A stretch of DNA of 35,265 nucleotides from Balamuthia mandrillaris (taxonomy: Eukaryota; Discosea; Longamoebia; Balamuthiidae): positions 1 through 35,265 of the forward strand of contig JAVKOQ010000462.1 of assembly GCA_031835245.1 (NCBI GenBank), given 5' to 3'. How positions within the stretch are numbered: the stretch's first letter is position 1; every line of letters starts with the position of its first letter. Below the pieces are notes generated by a model, which worked only from the letters and a program-made list of their open reading frames with translations, was not told the DNA's origin and did not search any database. Shown one piece after another: positions 11,504 through 22,898 of this stretch. Both the position numbers and the translations under genes were made by a program.

Positions 11504-12778
11504 CTACTTTATTTTTGCTAAAAGAATAATTATTTTACAGCACTGTGTCCAAGCATAGCCATATTCCACCAAACACCTTGCAACCTCCAAACGGCGCCAA
11601 GGACAGCCGTGTGCTCTCAGCCATAGAAGCACGTCCAGCCGGCCGAATTGTGCAGCACAGATAAATGTCTCCTCGTCCCAAGGACAGTTATTCTCTCGGA
11701 CCCATTTCAAAACGTGCAAATGACCGTTCGCAGCGGCATTTTCGCAGGTTTGGTTGTCCCAAGGACATCCGTTGGCTCTGGCCCATTGTAGCACTTCCAA
11801 GTAGCCACCCGCTGCAGCATTACAGCAGGTCTGTTCATTCCAAGGGTATCCGTTAGCTCTCGCCCACTGTAGCACTGCCAAGTGCCCGTTCTTGGCTGCG
11901 TGTGAGCAGATCTGTTCGCTAATAGGACAACCATTTGCTTTTGCCCATTGCAACACTTCCAACTGACCATTCTCTGCAGCGTAAGTACATGTGCGCTTGT
12001 CCCAAGGGCATCCATTGGCTCTTGCCCACTGCAGCACGGCCAGGTGGCCATTCTTGGCTGCGGCGTTACAAGTCGTTTCATCCCAAGGGCATCCATTGGC
12101 TCTGGCCCACTGCAGCACTTCCAGATGACCATTCTGGGCTGCAAAAGTGCAAGTCCACTTTTCCCAAGGACATCCATTCTCTCTCGCCCATTTCAGCGCT
12201 TCCAAATGACCATTCTGGGCTGCAAAGGCGCAGGTCCATGCATCCCAACGACAGTGGTTCACTCTGGCCCACTTCAACACTTCCAGGTGTCCATTCGCTG
12301 CTGCGTTTTTGCATGTCTCCTTACTCCAAGGACACCCGTTCTCCCTGGCCCATTGCAACACCGCCAAATGGCCACGCTTTGCTGCCATTGCGCAAGTGTT
12401 GTGGTTCCAAGGGCATCCGTTCTCTCTTGTCCACTTGAGCACTTCCAGCCGGCCGCTCTCAGCAGCTCTCTCGCACGTCTCCGCGTTCCAAGGGCTACCT
12501 TCACAGCGAGCCCACTGCACGGCGGCTAGGGAGCTGCATGCCCACCAGAGGCAGAGCTTGCTTCTGAGTTGTGGTGCGCTGCAGGCGTACCATCTGCGGC
12601 AGGTCCTGGAAGCCACTGCCACGTGGTTCTTGGGAAGCGCTTTCAAGATAAGGTAGAGAACTTCGTCTGGCAACAGCTCTTCCACCCAGCAATAAGCGTC
12701 AGCCGTCTCGCCAGCACCACGCTCATCACCATTAGACATAGTGGTTAAAGGGAAGCCTGTGCACTGCGCTGGATACAT
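11504..12778 (-). CDS. F-box/ankyrin-like repeat protein, intronless
   Basis: About 424 aa in one exon. The N terminus has an F-box-like motif (LLPDEVLYLILKALP ... TCRRWYACS). Eleven tandem ~27-residue repeats follow, of the form TC-AA-NGHLEVLQWARANGCPWD, an ankyrin-like family common in oomycetes, brown algae, amoebae and giant DNA viruses. F-box proteins usually bind SKP1 and select substrates for ubiquitin ligases; the repeats would bind the target (inference). The first ATG in frame is at 12778 and a second, at 12739, is equally plausible. The gene lacks introns, unlike most neighbours. Its stop is only 26 bp from the kinase stop, so the two 3' UTRs must overlap. Confidence 0.85.
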   Translation of the reverse strand: MYPAQCTGFPLTTMSNGDERGAGETADAYCWVEELLPDEVLYLILKALPKNHVAVASRTCRRWYACSAPQLRSKLCLWWACSSLAAVQWARCEGSPWNAETCERAAESGRLEVLKWTRENGCPWNHNTCAMAAKRGHLAVLQWARENGCPWSKETCKNAAANGHLEVLKWARVNHCRWDAWTCAFAAQNGHLEALKWARENGCPWEKWTCTFAAQNGHLEVLQWARANGCPWDETTCNAAAKNGHLAVLQWARANGCPWDKRTCTYAAENGQLEVLQWAKANGCPISEQICSHAAKNGHLAVLQWARANGYPWNEQTCCNAAAGGYLEVLQWARANGCPWDNQTCENAAANGHLHVLKWVRENNCPWDEETFICAAQFGRLDVLLWLRAHGCPWRRLEVARCLVEYGYAWTQCCKIIILLAKIK

Positions 12779-12841
12779 ATGGCCTCCGTGAATGTCATCC
12801 ACAAGGTTAGGTGAGCTTCGTTTTTCTTATAATGCACTCAC

Positions 12842-12847
12842 GTCGAC
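12842..12847. promoter_or_regulatory. GTCGAC palindrome in a divergent promoter
   Basis: GTCGAC (context CGTCGACA) lies between the divergent F-box/ankyrin gene and the rhamnose mutarotase gene. It matches the motif found in five other intergenic regions of this window. Confidence 0.4.
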
Positions 12848-12912
12848 ACAGTAATTTTCATGACGACCTGAATTACACAACGGCCGTTTGCGGAAAGAAA
12901 AGAAAGAAAAGA

Positions 12913-13287
12913 ATGAAGTCGTTTGCGCAGGTGTTGGACCTGAAGGACGACCCCGCCCTCATCCAGGAGTACAAAGCGCTCCACCAGAACGTCTGGCCGG
13001 AGGTCCTCCACGCCCTCTCCCAGATCGGCATCACCAAAATGAAAATCTTCCTCCTGGGCGTGCACCTCTTCATGTACTTCGAGGCCGGCGATAGCTTCGA
13101 CCCCCAACGAGACTTCCAGCGGTACACCACGCTGACGCCCAAGGCCAACGAGTGGGACGAGTTCATGCGAAAGTACCAGCAAAAGGTGGCCGAGGCAGCG
13201 GAGCAGGACTGGTGGGCGCCCATGGAGGAGGTCTTTGACCTCGAGTCTCAACTCGCTGCTGCTGCCGCTTCGAAGAGAGACTCTTAA
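12913..13287 (+). CDS. L-rhamnose mutarotase-like enzyme
   Basis: 124 aa, single exon. RhaM-family proteins interconvert the alpha and beta anomers of L-rhamnose (related proteins act on fucose); they are small cytosolic ferredoxin-like-fold dimers. Family signatures are HQNVWPEVLHALSQIGI, MKIFLLGVHLFMYFEA, an Asp-rich loop, and WWAPMEEVFDLE at the end. Length is close to the ~104-aa bacterial enzymes. I chose the ATG at 12913 because homology starts at once (MKSFAQVLDL). An in-frame ATG at 12832 would add a basic leader with no recognisable function and would swallow the GTCGAC palindrome. No other rhamnose-pathway gene is adjacent. Confidence 0.85.
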   Translation: MKSFAQVLDLKDDPALIQEYKALHQNVWPEVLHALSQIGITKMKIFLLGVHLFMYFEAGDSFDPQRDFQRYTTLTPKANEWDEFMRKYQQKVAEAAEQDWWAPMEEVFDLESQLAAAAASKRDS

Positions 13288-13288
13288 G

Positions 13289-13512
13289 GAGAAGGGGGAG
13301 AAGGAGAAGGAGAAGGAGAAGGAGAAGGAGAAGGAGAAGGAGGAGGAGAAGGAAGGAGAAGGAGAAGGAGAAGGAGAAGGAGAAGGAAGGAGAAGGGGAG
13401 AGAGGAGAGGGAGAAGGAGAAGGAGAAGGAGAAGGAGAAGGAGAAGGAGAAGGAGAAGGAGAAGGAGAAGGAGAAGGAGAAGGAGAAGGAGAAGGAGAAG
13501 GAGGAGGAAAAG
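13289..13512 (+). repeat. (GGAGAA)n array after the mutarotase stop
   Basis: A near-tandem GGAGAA hexamer array, with some GGAGGA and GGAAGG variants, begins immediately after the mutarotase stop codon. It would lie in that gene's 3' UTR, since AATAAA follows at 13552-13557. The rest of 13513-13642 is A-rich with no coding sequence seen. Reading frames on either strand are low-complexity artefacts. Confidence 0.9.
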
Positions 13513-13642
13513 GAGAAAGAAATTTAACAAAAGAAGAAAGAAGTGTTTACAAATAAAATAAAGACAGAAAACAGAAGAAAGAAAGAAAGAAGCTGAAGAG
13601 ACAGAAGAAGATGGATTATTTTTTTGTTGTTAACTTTGGAGT

Positions 13643-15263
13643 TTAGCCTTCCATCTCGATGGTGTAGTCGTATTCGATAGTTGGAATGACCGCCGATAGA
13701 AACTTGAGAAACAGAAATAGATATCTGTTTTGTTTTGTTTTGTTGTTAGAAAAGAAGAGGAGAATATAATGGAAGAGAATAGGGAGCAGAGAAGCAGGGA
13801 AGAGAGACAAGGAAACAAAAGAACGTACTGATCGACTCGAGGCTCCTTTCCGCTTTCGGCCTGACGCAACACTATCTTCTTCATGACGTTGGCGTGCTTG
13901 CAGGGGTGAATGTAGGCACAGGCCACCGACAAGTGAGGGTGGTTGTCGATGGTGACCGTCTTCTTGGCGTGGTCCTGGCTTATGTCCATGAACACTTCTT
14001 TTGGCTTAAGCGGTTGGCGGTTCTTCATAAATATGAAAAGTATACCAGTCAGCGTCTGTAAACAAATAGAACAACAGAAAAGAGCAAACAAAGGACAAAA
14101 AAGAAAAACAAAGCCGAAAGAAAATACAAGTGGAGCTAGAGAGACAGCGAGAACTTGCATAGAAAAAAAGGCAAAGAAACGAACCTCGTCGTAACCAAAT
14201 AACCAAACTTTTGGCGTTTGATAGTACTTATCATAAGTCATGCTGATGTCGTACGTTCTTGTCTTGAGGATGGCGTCTGAGTCTTCCTGTGTTAACGCCG
14301 AAGGGTCAGCCTCTTCCTCCACCAGGTTGTCCTCTGTGTCAAACTCTTCCATGTCAGGGATGTCATCATCATCTCCGTCTTCTTCACCCTCTTCATCGTC
14401 TCCTTCTTTTCCTTTTTCTTCTATCTCATTTGCTGCAGAAGAGGAAGAGGAGGTGGAGCCTTCTTTCTTGTCTTTGTCACCTACGTCGATTTCGGGAATA
14501 TCGTCCTCTTCGCCTTCTTTGGTGGCGTTGGCGTGAGTGGTGACCCAACCAGCGTCTCCATCGATCTCAACTTCTTCGTCTTCGGCTTGGTTGACTGACT
14601 TTTCCAACGTTGTGACTCGCATCAAACAAGGCACTGAAAGATGAAAATAAAGAGGAAAGAGGAACTCTAATGAGCAACTAGGAACAGATGGAGCAAAGGA
14701 GAGAGAGCGCGCGTGAGAGCAGAGAGCAGAGAGCAGAGAGCAGAGAGCAGAGAGCAGAGAGCAGAGAGCAGAGAGCAGAGAGCAGAGAGCAGAGAGCAGA
14801 GAGCAAGAAAATGAGAAGCGCAGAGCAAAGGGAAAAAAATACCATTGTTGGTCTTGAGGAACTGCTTGTCTTTGGGCAAGTAAGGTACAGCTTTGGCAGG
14901 GTCCCCGCTCTCCCACTGCCACGTGGGGCATTTGTACACCAACAAATCTCCAGCTTTAACAAACTGAAAGTTTTCCAATTTTTTTAAATAATAAAAAAAA
15001 AAGTCGGTGAGTCAAAAAGAAAAAAAAGGGAAGAGAGAGAGAAAAAAAAATCTCTTTAGAAAAAATTACTGTAATCAGATCATCAAAACAAAACCAAAAC
15101 ATAAAGAAATAGAAGAAAAAAAAGTAGCGTATGGATGTACCTCTTCAGGAGTTAATACGCCCTCTGTCAAGAACTTGGAGGTGGCCAACGGTCCCGTGAC
15201 GGAGCTGTAGGTGGTTATGTAGGTCTTGTGTATCTTTTCCTTGGCCTTGTCGAACCACTCCAT
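13643..15263 (-). CDS. ATG3: ATG3, E2-like enzyme for ATG8 lipidation
   Basis: 333 aa. Exons (minus strand order): 15263-15141, 14963-14843, 14633-14185, 14055-13829, 13724-13643; all phases agree. ATG3 accepts ATG8 from ATG7 as a thioester and transfers it to phosphatidylethanolamine in autophagosome formation. Diagnostic blocks are [51 protein letters not shown], the catalytic HPC in [14 protein letters not shown], and the C-terminal [17 protein letters not shown]. The N-terminal amphipathic helix ([15 protein letters not shown]) should sense membranes. The flexible region is unusually long and acidic (about residues 90-190). Its upstream DNA shares a ~130-bp module with the Sec14-PH gene. 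Confidence 0.95.
14713..14803 (-). repeat. GAGCAGA tandem repeat in ATG3 intron 2
   Basis: About a dozen tandem GAGCAGA heptamers on the plus strand, read as CTCTGCT on the sense strand, fill much of the 14634-14842 intron. Confidence 0.9.
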
Positions 15264-15633
15264 GCTGCGTTGTCCTTCGTTGCCTTTTCTTTCTTTTCTT
15301 CTTTTTCCTCGTGTCGACCTTACTTAAGAACTAACCTGCTGAAAAAGAAATGGCAAGGAAGCAAAGGCAGCGAAAAAAGTCCCTGCGCTTTCCTGCTGCT
15401 TTTAGCGGAGAAAACTAGATGTCGACAAGACAACGGGCAAACCAAACCATTGCGCGGTAGTAAACATAAAAAGAAAAATGGAAAGTTCCAGATCCATGAG
15501 CACCAATCAACGTACGACTTGAAATTCACATATATTCTTAATTTGGATATGTTACAGTAACATAATTCCAAATTTAGAAATAAACGGTAACATACTTGCT
15601 AAATACAGACATAAAAAAAAACAACCATGCCTT
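15264..15633. promoter_or_regulatory. ATG3 promoter region and WASP 3' flank
   Basis: No coding sequence seen. The region holds GTCGAC at 15313-15318 and 15421-15426, the conserved module at 15339-15463, and a perfect palindrome TATGTTAC-A-GTAACATA at 15548-15564. AT-rich sequence before 15634 probably includes the WASP polyadenylation site. Confidence 0.5.
15339..15463 (-). promoter_or_regulatory. shared upstream module, copy B (ATG3)
   Basis: On the minus strand this reads, in order: TTACTACC, GCGCAATGGTTTGGTTTG, TGTCGACA, CCGCTAAA, GCAGGAAAGCGCAGGGACTT, T-run, CTTGCCATTTC, ending in a pyrimidine-rich CAG. The same blocks occur in the same order and orientation upstream of the Sec14-PH gene (22619-22751). 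The module ends about 75 bp before the ATG3 start codon. Confidence 0.7.
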
Positions 15634-17351
15634 TTAATCGCTCCATTCGTCGTCCGAGTTGAAGTCCTCGTCGGAGCCTCCGCCCTCGGCGAGGTTCTCC
15701 CTTCGAGCGGCCATGGCCTTGGCCAACGTGTCCGCCAACGACGCCCCTTGCTCCTCGTTCAGCTGGCTCAGATCCACCACGGGCCTCTCCTCCGCCGATC
15801 GCAGCTTGGCGTTCTGCAAGCCGGCCAACAGGCTCCCTCCTCCCATGGCTGCTCCTCCGCCTCCAGGAAGAGCAGCTGGAGGGGGTGGGGCAGCCGGGGC
15901 AAACCCGGCGGAGGGAGGAGGTGGAGGAGCGGGTCCACTGGCTGGTGGGGCTGGCGGTGGAGGAGCCGGAGCGTAGCCTCCCCCGCCCATCATAGGAGGC
16001 GGAGGTGTTGGAGGTAAGTTGGGGAGTGGAGGGGGCGGCGCTGCTTGGTTGCCTGCTGTTGGGTTCAGACCCATTGTGGCTTCCGCCACTGTATCCTGTT
16101 TGTCTAATGTGGTGAGGAAGCCTGGAAGTAGGAAGAAAGGGAGAAACGGGCGAGCTGGAAAGTAAGGTAACGTAAGAAAGGAGGTGTGCCGTACCATGAT
16201 GAACTTGGCGGTTTGGCCATCACGAAGTTCGCTCTTCTTCACGCCGGCGGCCTGGAAGAGCTTGCGCCATTCAGGGGGTATGTTGTTGATCTCAAATCCG
16301 TTCACCGGGTCCCATCCGATGTGGCTATGCAGGGTAACCAAACAATTGTTTTTTAGTAGGTGCACGCACTGCAAACGCAGGGAGAAGAAGGGCGAAATAC
16401 GAACCTTTCATGCCTAAAGTTGGTAGGACCGCCCAACTCCAGGGTTGCCCCCTCATCAGCGCCCAAGCCCAAAGAGTCCTGCATCTTCTTGAACCACTTG
16501 TTTACCGTCTTCGCTTTGGAGCTGATGATGGTGCTGCCACCTCCGCCGCCCTTGTTCTTTCTTCTGATGATCAACGAACCTCTCTTCTTCTGCTCCGGTT
16601 GCGGTTGAGGGACTTGAAGGGACGAGGAAGAGGTTGGAGGAGAATAGGTGGGAGAGGAGAGCGAGGTAGGGGGAACAGTCACGTGGTCCGAAGAAGGAGA
16701 AATGGAAGGAACAGAAAGGGATGCAGAGGAAGAAGATGCTCCCGACGGAAGCGTCAAAGTGTTGGTGGGAGGAACTGGTCTTGGGGGAAGTGGTGAGGCG
16801 GGAACCGCGGGGGCATTAGTGCTTCTGTTGACCATGGTGGAGGACTTGGAGCGCCCTCCTGCTGCCATACCCGCTCCTCCTCCTGTTGCCATTCCTGGCA
16901 TCGAGTTGGCCTTCAACATTGGAACTGGAGGCGTAGCTGAGGCAGCAGAAGAAGCGGAGGAAGGAGAGGAAGGAGAGTTCGAAAACGATGCTTTTCTGCT
17001 GCCCTGAGGACAAACCGCAGAATAAAACGCTTGTGCCTCAGCCTCGTCAGCAAAGGAGAGGCCCATCACGCAGTTATCTCCCTCAAAGGTGTGAAAGAAT
17101 GATTCAGGGGATTGATAGTCAAACTCAAGGAAGAGCTCTTGTTGCCAGGTAAGAGCCAGGGTTTCCAGGTTTATGAGGCGGAGGTATCTACACCCCTCCT
17201 CGGCTACCAGGGCGAGAGCCCCGTATTCGCCGTTGTAGGTCCAGGAGCTTCCTTCGGCGTAGTAGAGCCGTGCCACAGTAAGACTTTGGATCTCCCCTCC
17301 GGCCGCCTCGCAAATCGAATCTTGCTCTTCGGGGGTTAATAAATGGCTCAT
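15634..17351 (-). CDS. WASP-family actin nucleation-promoting factor
   Basis: About 512 aa. Exons: 17351-16405, 16324-16195, 16095-15634. WASP links Rho GTPases to Arp2/3 at the cell cortex. Domains in order: WH1 (1-~115, LTVARLYYAEGSSW ... QQELFLEF); a Ser/Pro linker; a basic stretch (KKRGSLIIRRKNK); a CRIB/GBD (GPTNFRHESHIGWD then IPPEWRKLFQAAGV, ~310-355); polyproline for profilin/SH3 binding; a WH2 actin-binding segment (SLLAGLQNAKLRSAEERP); a central helix; and an acidic tail with the Arp2/3-binding Trp (DDEWSD). For the second intron I prefer the acceptor before GATACAGTG, which gives KFIM-DTVAEA as in other GBDs. The intron is also open in frame, so retention would give a longer protein. 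Confidence 0.93.
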
Positions 17352-17536
17352 CCTTATCTCTTGGCGTCAGTGTTTCCTACGGTGGGGTTCAGTCGTGCCT
17401 TTGCGGTACTGCTCTCTTCTCTTGCGCAGTTTTTCCTCCCTCCCTTCTTTTCTCCCCTCCAATTGTTAGCGGAACGGACGCCTTCCCAAATTTAGGCTAC
17501 AAGAATGGATTTCTATTGGCTGAAATTAGTTCCTCT
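17352..17536 (-). promoter_or_regulatory. WASP upstream region with CCAAT
   Basis: A short gap between the nitrilase-WD40 stop and the WASP start. A CCAAT sequence on the minus strand (AGCCAATAGAAATCC, about 17510-17524) could be a promoter element. No GTCGAC palindrome is present. Confidence 0.3.
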
Positions 17537-19501
17537 TCAAGGCACGAGTTTCTTGGCAAGGTCAGCAGGGAACATGTCTTGCGTGAACCGCCACAACGCC
17601 CATCGTCCGTCCTCGCCGCAGGAGCCAACGCGGTCCTTTCCGTTGTATCCAACTCGATAAATGGGTTGCATGTGCCCTGATGTGAAGACGTGCATTGCGG
17701 AGTGAGACGTTTTAAGCTTTGGTCCCTCTTCTTCTTCCTTTTCTTGGTTCCAACGCAACAATCGCATCGTACGATCCATCGAAGAAGTTATAAATTTGCT
17801 TTCGTTGATGACAGTAATGTCCGTAATAGCTGCTTTGTGGCCTGAATGAAACCGGTCGGTGAGGCAGTTATCCTGTTCTTCGTTCGAAGAAGATGAAAGA
17901 TCCCAAATGGAAACAAAACCGTCCCATGACGCGGAGAGGATGCGATCTTTGTTGGAAGCAGGTATCCGTTGGATGCTGGAAACAGGAGAGCTTCCAGATG
18001 ATAACAAGAACAACGGTTTCGATGTGTTTCTTGCTTCCCACACTATTATTTTTTTTTTATTCAACAATAAAAGTTAGCGGAAAGAAAGAAGCCAAGAGTA
18101 CAGCTATTAAATAGGCGAACCTTGAATGACGTTGTCGACAGCAACAGCAATCAAGCCATCACCCACACATGCAAGAGATCGGATGGGTGCACAACAATCT
18201 GTTTCTCCACCTCCAAATGAATGAACCAACGTTGAAACATTTGGATCCATTACATGCACTCTGCCTTTGGTGTCTCCACAATAAATCCTTTGCTCCTCTT
18301 CTTGTTGTTGCATCAGCAATCGCCAAACGAATGTAGTTTCATCCTCAACTGTATTGAAAGAGCAAGAGCTGTCTTGCTGCCCCTTCGTCAAGTCCCATCG
18401 TCGTAACACACCATCCAAACCTGAACTCCATGCCTTGACTGGACTTTGCAGTGCTATGGAAAGGAATGCCGTGGGAGAAGGGGATTTTAAAGTGTGCATA
18501 CAATGAGAGGTGTTGACGTTCCAAAGTTTCAACGACCCATCAGCGGATGCAGTCAGAACTTTCATCATAGGGTCCACAAAAGCAAAGTCATAAATAACTA
18601 AAAGAAAAATGTTATTCGAGAAAGCAGAGTCAGAATGTAAATAAACGTACCTGAAGAGTGTCCAGAACAATAACTTACAGTATATCGACTGCCCGTTCGA
18701 TCCTTTCTCTCCGTTCTTTCTCTCTCTGGTGGGGTCAAGCAATGTCTAAACCCATATATCCGATTTTCTTGGTCCTCCTCCCCCTTCTCCTCTCTCGTTC
18801 TCTTTGGTAAAACCACCGAAAAGTGAGTTTGACTCATTTCTGGTGCCCTCACCGTGAAGGAAGGGCCTATAACTTGGCTCGTTCCTTGTCCTAAAGGAAA
18901 TGGTATGTCGCACCGGACTACTGACATCCCTCCTCTCCTTTTTCGTTCGTCTGCTTCTCTGTCTTCTCCTTCGAAAGAGGAAGGATAGGGCGAAGCAGAA
19001 GAACAACGCTCCTCAAAGAGACGAGCCATCGTAGTTTGAGAGGTTTGCCAGGTGGAGAGAGCGAGCGGATCCAGAGCAGAGCGCATGACGGAGCGAGGAG
19101 CGGCAATCCATGTAGGGTTCAGCAAGAAGTCGGGTTGGTGTTGAAGGTTCTCAAAGAGGACGTCCTCGTTCTCTATGTCAAAACAGATCACGGTGGCAAT
19201 GCGACCAAGTCTGGAGGTATCCCATACTCCGACTTTGTCTCCTGGGTGATGCTATTGGGGTTGTCAGAGAAGACGAGAAGAAGACGCGAGAACGAGAAGA
19301 GCTATAGGAAGGAATGACGTACAGCTCCTTCGTGAGTAGGTTTTCGTTTGCGGTAGTAGCCAAGGATGGAGCCATCATCGCCAATAACGACGGAAGTGAC
19401 GTAGGAGCGCCGATCCGTGTATTCATGCATCGTTCCAGCCACTAGACCAGCAGAGCAGAAATGTTTTAGACAAGAAGAAAGAAAGAAAGAAAGAAGCGAC
19501 A

Positions 19502-19536
<35 letters not shown>

Positions 19537-19966
19537 GAAAGAAACCTGCAAAGACTGAATGCTTCTTGCAAACATGAGCAATAGGTCTGAGAGCAGGACA
19601 GGTGTCAAGAGCAGGTTCACCACAGCTGACGTCGCTCAGGCTGTTCTCGGGAAAGATGACGACGTCGGCCTTTCGGCCCTCCACTCTCTCCTGTTGAGCG
19701 AGAAAGCCGTCTAACCCTGCCGCCATGCGTTCTCCGTTGAGTGGACAAAGCTGCAACACGGTCACCTTGATGTCGTTGTGTTCTCCTTCCTCTTCTCCCT
19801 TCTCGAAAGAAGGGGATGGAAAGAGCTGAAGTTTGTTCACCAATGCGGCTGTCTGCCCATCGACAGAAGAAGAAGAAGAGGAGAAGAAAGACCAAGAGGC
19901 CGCGGAAGGGGACCCCAAAATGGTTCGTTTGAGGTCGACCTTAGCGGCTTGCAGCGCTTGTTCCAT
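17537..19966 (-). CDS. nitrilase-domain protein fused to WD40 repeats
   Basis: 707 aa. Exons: 19966-19546, 19441-19323, 19251-18651, 18597-18121, 18042-17537; all phases agree. Residues ~65-330 form a carbon-nitrogen hydrolase domain: Glu107 in VVIFPENS, Lys172 in GYYRKRKPTHEG, and the nucleophile Cys203 in VICFDIENED give a complete Glu-Lys-Cys triad. Residues ~365-707 are WD40 repeats (TASADGSLKLWNV, SSGLDGVLRRWDL, YCGDTKGRVHVMD, SASWDGFVSIWDL, TSSMDRTMRLLRW). The 601-nt third exon encodes both the catalytic Cys region and the first WD40 strand in one uninterrupted frame, so the fusion does not depend on a splice guess. The substrate is unknown: an amide- or nitrile-hydrolysing enzyme carrying a protein-interaction propeller. 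Confidence 0.88.
19476..19543 (-). repeat. GA/GAAA repeat in nitrilase intron 1
   Basis: GAAA and GA units on the plus strand, so CT-rich on the sense strand, inside the 19442-19545 intron. Confidence 0.85.
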
Positions 19967-20511
19967 TGATAGTTGTTTTTTTTTTTGGTTCTTCGTTTAC
20001 AGGGTTTTTTTCAAACAAAAAAAAAAAGAAAGAAAAGAAAGAAGGAGTGTGTGGGTGGTGATCCCCAAGTCTTTCATGTCTTCCTCATGCTATAGTGCCC
20101 CGTCTTTTCGTGAACAATTGGTTCATTCTTTGAACCAATGGGAACCTAAAATGTCGACATTCAAAATCTTCTTCATAATAGGTTGAAACTATTCGTCCGC
20201 ATTTTATCCAGAATGCCAAGAATTCAAAGAACGTAATAGAGCACAAGATCAAAGAAGCTATTAGGTTGAGTGTGTCATACTGATCTCAAATGGTCCAAAT
20301 TTGGGTAATTTTTGAGGAATGAAAGGAATGCAAGACGATTTTTTTCCGCCGACAGCCGAAAGGGAAAAGAAGATTTGGAAGAAAAAAGAAAAAGAAGCTG
20401 AAAGGTTTGGTGTGGAGGAGGAACACGATCCGTGTGTGTAAAACAAAACAAAGACAGCTTGCTTGTGTGCGTGTGTGTGTGTGAATAGACAGCAGAACCC
20501 AAAGAGAACGA
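19967..20511. promoter_or_regulatory. divergent promoter region between nitrilase-WD40 and PCYT2
   Basis: No coding sequence seen. It contains T and A runs, CCAAT at about 20136, a TGTCGACA palindrome (core 20153-20158), and a (GT)n run near 20466-20482 just before the PCYT2 start. Regulatory elements for both divergent genes should lie here. Confidence 0.5.
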
Positions 20512-22493
<1,982 letters not shown>

Positions 22494-22898
22494 AACAAAG
22501 CAAAAAATAATAATCGATAAAACCAACCGATTTTTTTGTCGCTTGTTTCCTTTTGAACGAAATATTTAAATATATTGTAAATGTGTCGACATAATGGCGT
22601 AAATATGGCGAATTATCATTACTACCAGCGACCAACGCGCAATGGTTAGGTTTGGCGATGGTCCTTGTCGACACTTATTTTTCCCGCTAAATTAACAGGA
22701 AACCGCAGGGACTTTTTTGCTCCCCTTTTTTCCCTTGCCATTTCCTTTCAGTCACGTGCCATGTATAGCAATCAAATTGTTCGGAATATCGGAAATTTTG
22801 ATCAAAAAGGTATTTATTGTCGACACCAAACAGATAACAATCCCTGTAACGCTTGTGCACGTCTAATCTCTTGCACAAACGAACAAGCAACAACAAAG
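22494..22898. promoter_or_regulatory. PCYT2 3' flank and Sec14-PH promoter
   Basis: No coding sequence seen beyond an upstream in-frame ATG near 22761 that could extend the next protein. TGTCGACA occurs three times (cores 22585-22590, 22667-22672, 22819-22824). The conserved module occupies 22619-22751. Confidence 0.55.
22619..22751 (+). promoter_or_regulatory. shared upstream module, copy A (Sec14-PH)
   Basis: Blocks in order: TTACTACC, GCGCAATGGTTAGGTTTG, TGTCGACA, CCGCTAAA, CAGGAAACCGCAGGGACTT, T-run, CTTGCCATTTC, then CTTTCAG. The order and orientation relative to the gene match the ATG3 upstream copy (15339-15463, minus). The module ends about 150 bp before the Sec14-PH ATG. Confidence 0.7.

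Noticed and set aside
11665-12656. Frames on both strands overlapping the F-box/ankyrin gene
   Set aside because: Periodic Cys/Trp/Pro shadows of the 27-residue repeat array.
13235-13561. Lys/Glu/Gly- and Leu-rich frames over the GGAGAA array
   Set aside because: Low-complexity repeat after the mutarotase stop. No codon structure or homology is seen.
14713-14803. GAGCAGA tandem array as a CRISPR-like array
   Set aside because: Contiguous heptamers without spacers, located in a eukaryotic intron.
16096-16194. WASP intron 2 read as coding (the frame is open)
   Set aside because: Splicing restores a family-like GBD join, KFIM-DTVAEA. Retention remains possible but is less likely.
18598-19191. 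A separate WD40 gene starting at an internal Met near 19029
   Set aside because: The frame upstream is clearly nitrilase sequence with the catalytic Cys, in phase with the preceding exons. The two are one gene.
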